From positions 1-9,514 of the forward strand of contig CAYSNI010000042.1 of the NCBI GenBank assembly GCA_964432465.1: 9,514 nt of DNA, given 5' to 3'. The position numbers were made by a program, and so were the translations under genes. Numbering within the stretch: the stretch's first letter is position 1; each line of letters starts with the position of its first letter. Shown piece by piece: positions 1-6,422 of this stretch. This stretch comes from JAHFLQ01 sp964432465. GTDB taxonomy: Bacteria > Patescibacteriota > Minisyncoccia > UBA6257 > WO2-44-18. The notes beneath the pieces are model-generated. The model did no database searches. It was not told the DNA's origin and saw nothing but the letters and a program-made list of their open reading frames with translations.

Positions 1-526
1 CTAGACCAATAACGTAAATGCCAATGCTGTTAAAAACAAAAGAGACGAGCATGAAAAAAGAAGTTCGGATTTTCGCGAAACCAAGGAGGGTAATTCCAAG
101 CTCATCCGGCAATGGCGAAGCAATAATGAGGCCGCCAACAAGAAATGATACCCACCGGAGTAAACTTAATTTTGAAACAGATTTTATCTTTCTTTTAAAC
201 CCTCTCGCCGATAGAAAAACCAGTAAATCTTGAGAAAAACGATCTTTTATGAAATGAAAAATGATTAAATCTCCTACCACCGCTCCAAGTCCGCCGATCA
301 GCGCGGTCGGTAGGAGCGGATTTGTTTCCATGATAACCGCTAACGCTGCGACTGCCGGTGCCGTAGTGAATACGGATGTAAAAAGCATGCCGGCGACAAA
401 AGCGCCTAGGAAAGCCACACCGCTCGTTAAATTCAGAAGCCAATCTAGAGCGCCGACATTAACTAGAACAATCGCGAGGATTACGCTGATAAGGACAAAA
501 AATAAATCTTGCAAGAGGTGCCTCAC
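1..526 (-). CDS. Multi-pass membrane protein, partial (C-terminus beyond window start)
   Basis: An open frame of about 175 codons runs on the minus strand off the left edge without a stop. The translation is very hydrophobic, with about six likely membrane segments (roughly residues 9-27, 36-52, 55-70, 74-93, 123-142 and 157-175). A basic loop (GFKRKIKSVSK) separates the fourth and fifth. Motif-like stretches are GGLGAVVGDLIIF in segment 4 and IASPLPDELGITLLG after segment 5. A glycine-aspartate helix followed by a proline-rich re-entrant-looking segment is loosely reminiscent of VTT/DedA or small multidrug export proteins, but I do not recognise the family. The start is uncertain. GTG at 526 follows an in-frame TAA closely and has no Shine-Dalgarno. 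TTG at 514 has GTGAGG six bases upstream and may be the true start. A promoter candidate lies at 547-576. Confidence 0.72.
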   Translation of the reverse strand, partial: MRHLLQDLFFVLISVILAIVLVNVGALDWLLNLTSGVAFLGAFVAGMLFTSVFTTAPAVAALAVIMETNPLLPTALIGGLGAVVGDLIIFHFIKDRFSQDLLVFLSARGFKRKIKSVSKLSLLRWVSFLVGGLIIASPLPDELGITLLGFAKIRTSFFMLVSFVFNSIGIYVIGL

Positions 527-546
527 GAGATTATTTTAGATTACGG

Positions 547-576
547 ATTATATTCATTAAAGTAGTAATTTTTTCA
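547..576 (-). promoter_or_regulatory. Candidate promoter of the left-end membrane protein gene
   Basis: On the minus strand a perfect TATAAT (547-552) is preceded after 18 bp by TGAAAA (571-576), a 3-4/6 match to the -35 consensus. The predicted start is near 540, giving a 5' leader of about 14 nt to GTG 526 or 26 nt to TTG 514. The surrounding DNA is AT-rich, so chance matches are possible. Confidence 0.4.
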
Positions 577-610
577 TATTTTTATAATACCATTATTTCA
601 ACTGCTCCTA

Positions 611-636
611 AATAAAAAAGCGGCACAGTGCCGCTT
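611..636 (-). terminator. Rho-independent terminator of the adenosyltransferase-like operon
   Basis: Positions 618-626 (AAGCGGCAC) and 628-636 (GTGCCGCTT) are a perfect 9-bp inverted repeat around one base. Read on the minus strand the hairpin is followed by a T-rich tract (complement of 611-619). The stem includes the first two bases of the TAA stop (635-637), so the gene ends inside its terminator. Confidence 0.9.
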
Positions 637-1168
637 AATATGTATCAATGATGTCCCAAATACTGCCGTCGTTGATCGACGCCGCAACTTTGGCGAGTAC
701 TTGTGGCTCCACGTGCTCCCAGTAATCCGTGGCAGTCTTGAGCTGATGAGACTGACCGTACTTCACGTGATTATGCACGCGCAAAGTTGCATCACCAAGA
801 TCAATCCCAAGTGATTGATTTTCCCGGTACGCCTTACCGATGAAAAATGGCGACGGCACCTCACAACTGATTATTCCGGAAATAGTAACCATCTGGATCC
901 CGACCCGCCGTAGTTCTTCGCTCAAGGCCTGAAAAACAGGTGAAATGATTGCTTCTTGGAACCATTGCAGAATTACTGTGGCCGATTTTTCCGAGACGGC
1001 TCGGCGTGCTTCATACCAGGCATCGCGAGCTTCTCGCGCCTTTATCCCGTGAACTACCGTTTCATGCTTCAGACGATCTTCCACTTCCAGCTTCAGTTTT
1101 CTCGCGGCAATCTTTTTGTTGATTCGCTTCCGAAAATTTCCGATCTTATCATCCGATGGATCGACCAT
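635..1168 (-). CDS. Unknown 177-aa protein, overlapping partner of the adenosyltransferase-like gene
   Basis: I do not recognise this protein. ATG at 1168 is chosen because a full AGGAGG lies four bases upstream (1173-1178); an upstream in-frame ATG at 1225 would add 19 residues and lacks such a site. The first 60 residues are strongly charged and predicted helical, rich in Lys, Arg and Glu (for example KRINKKIAARKLKLEVEDRLKHE), with coiled-coil or nucleic-acid-binding character. Residues 60-90 look amphipathic helical. Residues 90-135 alternate hydrophobic residues as in beta strands (VTISGIISCEV, SLGIDLGDATLRVHNHV). The C-terminus is again helical. No signal peptide or membrane segment is seen. 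The start lies 20 bases inside the upstream adenosyltransferase-like gene, so the two are probably translationally coupled and functionally linked. The gene ends in a strong terminator and is the last of its operon. Confidence 0.8.
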   Translation of the reverse strand: MVDPSDDKIGNFRKRINKKIAARKLKLEVEDRLKHETVVHGIKAREARDAWYEARRAVSEKSATVILQWFQEAIISPVFQALSEELRRVGIQMVTISGIISCEVPSPFFIGKAYRENQSLGIDLGDATLRVHNHVKYGQSHQLKTATDYWEHVEPQVLAKVAASINDGSIWDIIDTY

Positions 1169-1661
1169 GAGTCCTCCTTTCTCTTTCCAAAAAATATTCT
1201 GGCGCCCGCTCTTCGCGGGCACCAACCTGATTCACCTTTCGAGCCAAAGCGAACATCAGACAGGAAAGTTTATCCAGATACGCCGCTAACCCTGTCGAAG
1301 CCTTGAGATACCCGGTAATCCGACGCTCTATCTGCCGCGCCGTCGTCCTCACACAGTGCATTAGGCAAGCGGCAGTATTGCCTTCCGGAAGGATGAAATG
1401 GTGGAGGACGGGAAGATTCTGTTCAATTCGGTCAGTCACCTTCTGAATCTCAATGGTACGGAAAGTAAGTTCCGCATCGTAAGCTTCGGGATCGGCAATA
1501 CTCACCTGGACCGCAAAGAGATCGTTCTGAATTTTCGTCAGCAGTTCCTGCAAATCCCTATCCTGAATCAGCGATTTCGCCAGTCCGACAAAAGAATTCA
1601 GATGATCAAGATCACCTACCAGCTTGTTACGAGTCGGATCAAGATGACGAGCCAAAGTCAT
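1149..1661 (-). CDS. PduO/MMAB-like cobalamin adenosyltransferase homologue lacking the N-terminal ATP-binding segment
   Basis: The 170-aa product matches the PduO-type ATP:cob(I)alamin adenosyltransferase fold, a trimeric helical bundle that adenosylates cob(I)alamin. Visible hallmarks are DLDHLNSFVGLAK (residues 17-29, equivalent to the family's DELNSxIG), NDLFAVQVSIADP (46-58), HHFILPEGN (87-95), and RTTARQIERR (105-114) with Arg105, Arg109 and Glu112 in the spacing of human MMAB Arg186, Arg190 and Glu193, then YLDKLSCLMFALAR (128-141). Two departures matter. The family's N-terminal TGDxGxT nucleotide-binding segment and its RVxK stretch (about 20-25 residues) are absent. The usual LSD in the last motif reads LSC (Cys134). 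The short start is real: a GAGGA site precedes ATG 1661 and no coding sequence continues upstream. Catalysis is therefore doubtful; it may bind cobalamin or nucleotide, or have been repurposed with the overlapping gene downstream. The stop is TGA. Confidence 0.82.
   Translation of the reverse strand: MTLARHLDPTRNKLVGDLDHLNSFVGLAKSLIQDRDLQELLTKIQNDLFAVQVSIADPEAYDAELTFRTIEIQKVTDRIEQNLPVLHHFILPEGNTAACLMHCVRTTARQIERRITGYLKASTGLAAYLDKLSCLMFALARKVNQVGAREERAPEYFLERERRTHGRSIG
1173..1178 (-). promoter_or_regulatory. Strong ribosome binding site fixing the start at 1168
   Basis: AGGAGG on the minus strand lies four bases before ATG 1168, inside the 3' coding end of the upstream gene. It decides against the upstream in-frame ATG at 1225 and suggests efficient, coupled translation of the second cistron. 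Confidence 0.8.
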
Positions 1662-1665
1662 GAAG

Positions 1666-1671
1666 TCCTCT
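1666..1671 (-). promoter_or_regulatory. Ribosome binding site fixing the short start of the adenosyltransferase-like gene
   Basis: AGAGGA on the minus strand lies four bases before ATG 1661. Its position supports the N-terminally short protein as the true product. A weak -10-like TATAGA (1687-1692) lies further upstream without a convincing -35. Confidence 0.65.
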
Positions 1672-1718
1672 TTTCAAAGTACCACTTCTATAGAACGAAA
1701 AATTCGAAACTTTTGTTT

Positions 1719-3452
1719 CTACTTTTCGATTGTATAAATATTTAGCTTCTCCCCCCTGCCTTTTACCGCCGCCGCGCCGAGTGATTTAAATTTATAGTTA
1801 CCTCTAATTTTATTCTTGGTGGATTCGCCGATAATAATTTGGGTTTTGTACTCCTTATTCAAACCTTCAAGACGAGAGGCCACATTCACCGTGTCACCCA
1901 TCACTGTGTAATCAAAACGGAGTTCGGAGCCGACATTGCCGACAATGGCCGGACCGGTATACAAGCCGATGCCGATATTAATCTCGAGGTCGCCGTTGGC
2001 CTTCAGCTCGGCGTTCAACTCTTTCAATCGCTCAAGCATTGCCAACGAAGCTTTCAGCGCGGCATCCGCCTGGTCGGGATTGGCAATCGGAGCGCCCCAA
2101 AAGGCCATAATCGCGTCACCGATATATTTATCCAGCACGCCGCCGCTCTTCAACACTTCGTTAGTCATGACAGTAAAATATTTATTCAAAATGCGGACCA
2201 AATTTTTTGGCGTAGTCTTTTCGGAAAGCGTAGTGAAACCGCGGATGTCGGAGAAAAAGACCGTCACTTCTTTTTCTTCGCCGCCGAGCGCCACTTTTTC
2301 CGGATTTTTTAATATCTCATTCAGAACGTCTCCGGAAACATACTTAGAAAAAAGACTCCGCATCTGCCGCTTCTCTTTTTCGGTGACGGCGTAACGATAT
2401 CCGAAGCCGATTCCTGCTGAGAGAATGCCGGCCAAGAGGATGTGGACCAGGTTAGCCGCGATACCAAATTCAAAAGCAAAAATTATAAATAATAAATTAA
2501 GAAAAACAGCAGCCAAATTAATAAGCAAAGCTTGGAATGAGTCCTTGACTACTACATAGAAAAGCATTGGGATGAGCGCAGCTAGGAATACCCAGAGCAA
2601 CAGGAGGCCTCTAGGAAGCGGAGTAATGCGGTAGTTCTCCAGCATCATATTCACGATATTCGCTTGGATCTCCACGCCCGGCATTTCCGAGCCGCGGGAC
2701 ATCGGCGTTAGCTTCTCGTCATGAAGATCAGCGGAAGTCGCGCCAATCAAAACAATTTTCCCTGCCAGGTCTAAATCCGCGCCTTCCCAGATGCGCCAAA
2801 ATGGCACTCGCTTGATCGCGCCCGGCGCAGCCGAATACACAATCCGACTAATGCCCGTAAGTTTTTCACCGGCTACTAAACCTGATCGATCCGCTACTGC
2901 CAGCGGGAATGCCTGAAACTCATCTATATATGAAGGGAACTTCCTAACCACGCCGTCAGCGTCTAAAAGAAGATTAACGTGACCGAGCGACACCGAATTG
3001 CCGGTGGTGAACTGAGCCAGCGGCTTGATCAGCAAACCTGCCGTAGCGCTATTGTCGGCTTTGATCACAAGCGGCGAGGCTTCCACGGGCATGATTAACG
3101 GATAAGAGATCCGGTTCAACGCGTCGGAAAGCTTCCAATCATCCGCTACGCCAACCAGAGAAGCGTCCGCGAAAATAACGTCCAAGCCGACTGCCGAGGG
3201 CGCGTACTTTTCCAGATTGGTTAAGGCGCGGGCAAAGATCTCTCGCGGCCACGGCCACTGTCCGATTTTCGCCAATGATTCATTGTCGATCGCCGCGATA
3301 ACAATTTTCCCGCTGATTGGTTTTTCTGAAACTAAAGAATCCTCTAAGAAATTTTCAATCCCAAAAAATACTCCGTTTGAAACAGAAAAAGTAAGTACAA
3401 TCCCGGTGATCAGTCCAAGTCCAAGAAGTGAAAGCTTATCCTGCGCTCGCAT
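1719..3452 (-). CDS. CHASE2-domain class III adenylate cyclase, membrane-bound
   Basis: This 577-aa protein should make cAMP from ATP in response to an extracytoplasmic signal. An N-terminal membrane segment (about 8-27) leads into a CHASE2 sensor (about 30-275), recognisable from AIDNESLAKIGQWPWPRE, GLDVIFAD, DADGVVRKFP, KIVLIGATSADLHDEKLTP and MPGVEIQANIVNMML. Three membrane helices follow (about 282-301, 308-328, 333-352). The cytoplasmic catalytic domain (about 394-575) keeps the class III residues: metal-binding Asp402 (FFSDIRGFT) and Asp446 (DKYIGDA), adenine-selecting Lys442 and Thr516 (DYTVMGDTVN), and transition-state Asn523 and Arg527 (NVASRLE). All catalytic residues are present, so activity as a homodimer is expected. 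The start is four bases after the stop of the FecR-domain gene, with no clear ribosome site, which suggests coupled translation. FecR-domain proteins next to CHASE2 cyclases are a recurring bacterial arrangement. A guanylate cyclase is unlikely given Lys442/Thr516. Confidence 0.95.
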   Translation of the reverse strand: MRAQDKLSLLGLGLITGIVLTFSVSNGVFFGIENFLEDSLVSEKPISGKIVIAAIDNESLAKIGQWPWPREIFARALTNLEKYAPSAVGLDVIFADASLVGVADDWKLSDALNRISYPLIMPVEASPLVIKADNSATAGLLIKPLAQFTTGNSVSLGHVNLLLDADGVVRKFPSYIDEFQAFPLAVADRSGLVAGEKLTGISRIVYSAAPGAIKRVPFWRIWEGADLDLAGKIVLIGATSADLHDEKLTPMSRGSEMPGVEIQANIVNMMLENYRITPLPRGLLLLWVFLAALIPMLFYVVVKDSFQALLINLAAVFLNLLFIIFAFEFGIAANLVHILLAGILSAGIGFGYRYAVTEKEKRQMRSLFSKYVSGDVLNEILKNPEKVALGGEEKEVTVFFSDIRGFTTLSEKTTPKNLVRILNKYFTVMTNEVLKSGGVLDKYIGDAIMAFWGAPIANPDQADAALKASLAMLERLKELNAELKANGDLEINIGIGLYTGPAIVGNVGSELRFDYTVMGDTVNVASRLEGLNKEYKTQIIIGESTKNKIRGNYKFKSLGAAAVKGRGEKLNIYTIEK

Positions 3453-3456
3453 ATTT

Positions 3457-4608
3457 TTAATTTCTTAAAGAATTAAAGATAGTGTTAAGGGGTGCGTCAA
3501 TTTTCAATTCTTGAGGTTCTGTTTTTAACTCAACCGGGAGGACCGGCACAATCGGAGTATTGATATTCACTGGCGATCGAGGAGTAATAATATCTTGAAC
3601 ATTGTTTGTTGGCGCAAACTTTGGCTCGGTGTTTGTCGGCTGAGCATTGTCTACTTTTACGTCAACCACTTCTTTCACTATATCAACTATTCCACTCGGA
3701 ATTTTCTCTAACACTTCTCGGCGATCGTTAATTACTTCCAAAAATTGATCACGTAAATCTTTACGAATTTCTTTTCTAATTTCGGCATCGTCCTTAATCG
3801 TTTCTCGAAGCTTGCTGATCATTTTTTCTAGCTTACTGTCCTCCTCAATTCCCCGCTTGATCCAAGCCTTATCCAGCACCGCCCTCGGCGCCGCCTTCAC
3901 TTCCAGGAATAAAGCTCCGGCCGAGCTCATCACCGCGCTCGCCGCTTCTTTGATATCATTATTCGCCAAACGCTTCTGTATTTCCGCGACGGCCGCTTTA
4001 TTAATTTCTAAAAACTTCTCCGGTTCAACGATCAACTTAATCTTATCAAAAGCTCGCTTCGTTATTGGATCAATTACCGCAACCTCAACTTTATTTTCGT
4101 AGCCGGTGATGTTAAATTTACCGTCTGTTGAATACTCAACGCCGAAGGCAGTTCCACGAACCGTGGCCACGGCGGTACTGGTCTTGACCTCCCAGTGCGA
4201 TTCCGGAGTAGCTAATTTAATAATTTTGGACCAGACGCGTCCGAAAATCAGATTCAAACTAACGGAAAGATTTTCATTTTTCGGATCAAAACTACCCTTT
4301 TCAATTACTAATTTCGTATCGCCGTCTAAACGCGCCACCGAACCGTCCGGAAAATGAATATTGGCCAATCCTCCTACTAAGACTTCCACTACCGCGCCAG
4401 CAGAAAGTTCATCACCGGTAAAAAGCTCGCGCACCTTATCCTTTTGATTCACCGCGAGCTCAACAACTTTCGGCCGCACTACTTCGATCCATGGCTTAGT
4501 CAGCTCATTGGCAATATCCGGCGATTTCTTGGAAAGCAAAACCGCTCCACCGATTAAACCCGCAATAACGACAAATATCGCGAGTAGAACATAATTTTTC
4601 ATAAGCAT
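3457..4608 (-). CDS. Membrane-anchored FecR-domain protein
   Basis: The 383-aa product begins with one hydrophobic segment (about residues 5-25, signal anchor), placing the rest outside the membrane. A FecR-type beta domain spans about 65-180, with GGLANIHFPDGSVARLDGDTKLVI (79-102), FGRVWSKI (122-129) and the family signature WEVKTSTAVATVRGTAFGVEY (139-159). Residues 195-315 are highly charged helix, probably coiled coil (for example SKLRETIKDDAEIRKEIRKDLRDQFLEVINDRREVL). Residues 320-383 are low-complexity, rich in Pro, Asn and Thr, as in a flexible linker. FecR domains in such proteins are thought to sense or bind envelope components. The position directly upstream of the CHASE2 cyclase makes it a likely input to, or partner of, that sensor. 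Start choice between ATG 4608 and ATG 4602 is open; the two differ by two residues. Confidence 0.88.
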   Translation of the reverse strand: MLMKNYVLLAIFVVIAGLIGGAVLLSKKSPDIANELTKPWIEVVRPKVVELAVNQKDKVRELFTGDELSAGAVVEVLVGGLANIHFPDGSVARLDGDTKLVIEKGSFDPKNENLSVSLNLIFGRVWSKIIKLATPESHWEVKTSTAVATVRGTAFGVEYSTDGKFNITGYENKVEVAVIDPITKRAFDKIKLIVEPEKFLEINKAAVAEIQKRLANNDIKEAASAVMSSAGALFLEVKAAPRAVLDKAWIKRGIEEDSKLEKMISKLRETIKDDAEIRKEIRKDLRDQFLEVINDRREVLEKIPSGIVDIVKEVVDVKVDNAQPTNTEPKFAPTNNVQDIITPRSPVNINTPIVPVLPVELKTEPQELKIDAPLNTIFNSLRN

Positions 4609-4636
4609 ACTATCTCACAAAGCGGTAGAGAATTCA

Positions 4637-4666
4637 ATTTTATCGGATCGCCGTAGGCTAAATCAA
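4637..4666 (-). promoter_or_regulatory. Candidate promoter of the FecR-cyclase operon
   Basis: On the minus strand TTGATT (4661-4666) and TAAAAT (4637-4642) are separated by 18 bp and lie just after the doxX stop codon. The predicted start leaves a leader of about 20-25 nt before ATG 4608, unlike the leaderless promoters elsewhere in the window. Confidence 0.5.
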
Positions 4667-5041
4667 TTAGTATATAACAGCCCCGGTCAAAAAAATTACC
4701 ATATTTGCCGCAAATAAAACCAAGTCAAATTCCCAACCAGTTTTGTCCGAGGCGGAAAATGGAACGGCCCACTTCATCACTTTCATAAAAATTGCGCCGA
4801 TCATCACGATTCCCAGAAGAAGCCCGGCCAGTTGCGTATAAATTCCGAAAATTAGCCCTAGTGAAGAAAGTAGCTCAACCATGCCCAGCATAAAAATCAT
4901 CCCAGTCGGCATGCCCATCATTTGCGCCATGCCTTTCGCGTTTTTTAATTTTGGTAAAGCGTGATAAATAAAAATTGCCGCCACCACTAACCGCAAAAAT
5001 AAGAAGCCGATATTACCGTACTGTGTGATTTGTTCAAACAT
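4667..5041 (-). CDS. DoxX-family membrane protein
   Basis: This 124-aa protein has the DoxX family's length and four-helix layout (about 10-30, 46-66, 70-90, 105-123). Family-like features are FLFLRLVVAAIFIYHALPKL at the N-terminus (Arg17 and the Gly/Ala-x-x-Lys-Leu region), MLGMVELLSSLGLIFGIYTQLAG (51-73, with Glu56 in the second helix) and the C-terminal WEFDLVLFAANMVIFLTG. DoxX proteins sit in the cytoplasmic membrane. Some are linked to quinone/oxidoreductase or redox-stress functions, but a specific reaction cannot be assigned here. The gene begins 25 bp after the GH57 stop and has its own extended -10 box, so it can be transcribed separately from the glucan genes. No Shine-Dalgarno is present; translation is probably leaderless. 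Confidence 0.88.
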   Translation of the reverse strand: MFEQITQYGNIGFLFLRLVVAAIFIYHALPKLKNAKGMAQMMGMPTGMIFMLGMVELLSSLGLIFGIYTQLAGLLLGIVMIGAIFMKVMKWAVPFSASDKTGWEFDLVLFAANMVIFLTGAVIY

Positions 5042-5047
5042 AACTTT

Positions 5048-5056
5048 ATTATAACA
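5048..5056 (-). promoter_or_regulatory. Extended -10 promoter giving a leaderless doxX mRNA
   Basis: On the minus strand TGT-TATAAT is a perfect extended -10 box (TATAAT at 5048-5053). Six bases separate it from ATG 5041, which puts the expected transcription start on the A of the start codon. No good -35 is seen, as is common with extended -10 promoters. Confidence 0.6.
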
Positions 5057-5066
5057 TGCCTATTGT

Positions 5067-6422
5067 TTACTCTTTTGCTTTCTCCTCTGCCTCGGTTAGT
5101 TCGCGAATCCTGTCCTTAATCATTGAAGCCCGGTGGTACTCTTCCGCCTTGGCGGAAAGAGCCATCTGCGCTTTGAGCGTTTTTATCATCTGCCGGTACT
5201 CGGCTTTTGTGATGTATAATTTTTCTTTGTCATCCAGACGTTCCCGAACCTCCTCGTCTTCCCTACGAGACAATTCGTCAACGATTCCCTCTCTCTGCCA
5301 CTCAAAGCCCTTAAAAAGGATGTCGCGGTAAAGCTCTCCCGCTAGGACTTTTTCATCTGCGGTCGCCATTGGCGACTCTAAAATAGTTGTTTTTAATTCG
5401 TACGCTCCCCGTTCAATCATTTCTAGACTCCACCACGGCCTGGCCGAAGCCCACCAATACTGATCAGAGTGTAAAGATTCATCCAGCAATTTTCGAACTT
5501 TATCACTAATCGGAGGGCGGTTGGCGACCTCTATGGCAAGATTGGTTAGCTGCCACTGCTTTTTCTGAATCGGGTTCTCAACGTTGTTCCAGCGTGAAAA
5601 TGGTGCTCCTTTTTTTAAATCATCCCGAGTAGCCGCCCAAGTAGAGTCTCGGGGTTCAATTATTTCCAAATCCGTAAATTTTTCCGGCAAATCGCTAATC
5701 ATTACGGACTCTATCTGCTTTTCTTTTAACAAATCAAACAGCAGAGATTCCAGACCCGGGCGATGATGGCCAAAAGTTTCACCGTCCATGGCCGTTATCA
5801 CGTATTCATTGCTTTTAAGTCGCGGACCAAGATACCTCAAAATCGTAGGGACAGTGCCGACCTGAGCCGACAAGATTGTAAAGGAAAGATTTCTATCCCG
5901 GAAAAACACGGAAAAATCGGCGCTGTCTTTTATTTTATAAACGCGTGTCGGTGACGGTTTAGAGGCGGCCGGAAATCCAAGTTCGTCTATAATAATCCAC
6001 TTGTAGCCTAGCCTTGACGCTACCTTCGCGACTTTATGTGAATAAGCCATTTCCGGCGAAAAGAATCCCCCTCGCTTCCATTTCGCACCAAAATATTTAT
6101 TCAGAGTTTTTTCGTTCAATAAAATCTGCCTCTCTATTTCGCTCTCCGGAAGAAGCGGTAAGAAAGCATGATACTGCGCGCTACCGGTCAACTCCAGCTG
6201 ACCGTTGTCCAGAAGCTTCTTGATATTTTCTAAGACGTCCCGGCCACCATGTTTATCCAGCAACTCACAAAGGATGCCGTTGATGTTAACCGTCAGACGG
6301 GCATTCTTAATATCTAAAAGTCCGGAAAATATTTTCCGATAAGACTCGTCTGTGATGCGCCTCACCCAAAGCTCTTTCTGGGTCGGGGGCTGATATATAT
6401 GAAGAAAATTAGCCCAATACAT
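5067..6422 (-). CDS. GH57 glycoside hydrolase / alpha-glucan-active enzyme with C-terminal UVR-like motif
   Basis: The 451-aa product carries the conserved GH57 regions in order: HIYQP (8-12), GSAQYHAFLPLLP (80-92), GGFFSPEMAYS with the expected nucleophile Glu124 (118-128), and AMDGETFGHH with the expected acid/base Asp213 (211-220). GH57 enzymes are retaining enzymes acting on alpha-glucans (amylase, branching enzyme, 4-alpha-glucanotransferase, amylopullulanase); the sequence alone does not settle which. ATG 6422 is preferred over an in-frame ATG at 6452 because MYWANFLHIYQPP is the usual GH57 beginning. It overlaps the last 14 bases of glgA, so the two are one operon and probably act together on a glycogen-like polymer. 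After the catalytic part, a charged helical tail ends in residues 411-445, which resemble the UVR (UvrB/UvrC) helical-hairpin motif, an unusual appendage for this family. No signal peptide; cytoplasmic. Confidence 0.9.
   Translation of the reverse strand: MYWANFLHIYQPPTQKELWVRRITDESYRKIFSGLLDIKNARLTVNINGILCELLDKHGGRDVLENIKKLLDNGQLELTGSAQYHAFLPLLPESEIERQILLNEKTLNKYFGAKWKRGGFFSPEMAYSHKVAKVASRLGYKWIIIDELGFPAASKPSPTRVYKIKDSADFSVFFRDRNLSFTILSAQVGTVPTILRYLGPRLKSNEYVITAMDGETFGHHRPGLESLLFDLLKEKQIESVMISDLPEKFTDLEIIEPRDSTWAATRDDLKKGAPFSRWNNVENPIQKKQWQLTNLAIEVANRPPISDKVRKLLDESLHSDQYWWASARPWWSLEMIERGAYELKTTILESPMATADEKVLAGELYRDILFKGFEWQREGIVDELSRREDEEVRERLDDKEKLYITKAEYRQMIKTLKAQMALSAKAEEYHRASMIKDRIRELTEAEEKAKE

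Noticed and set aside
195..443. Minus-strand 82-codon frame inside the left-end gene
   Set aside because: It is a shadow frame: the overlapping hydrophobic frame is continuous over 175 codons and has membrane-protein character.
1701..1718. Terminator after the cyclase gene (GAAAC-AAAA-GTTTC)
   Set aside because: The stem is only 5 bp and AT-rich, and the following T-tract is interrupted; read-through into the adenosyltransferase-like operon cannot be excluded.
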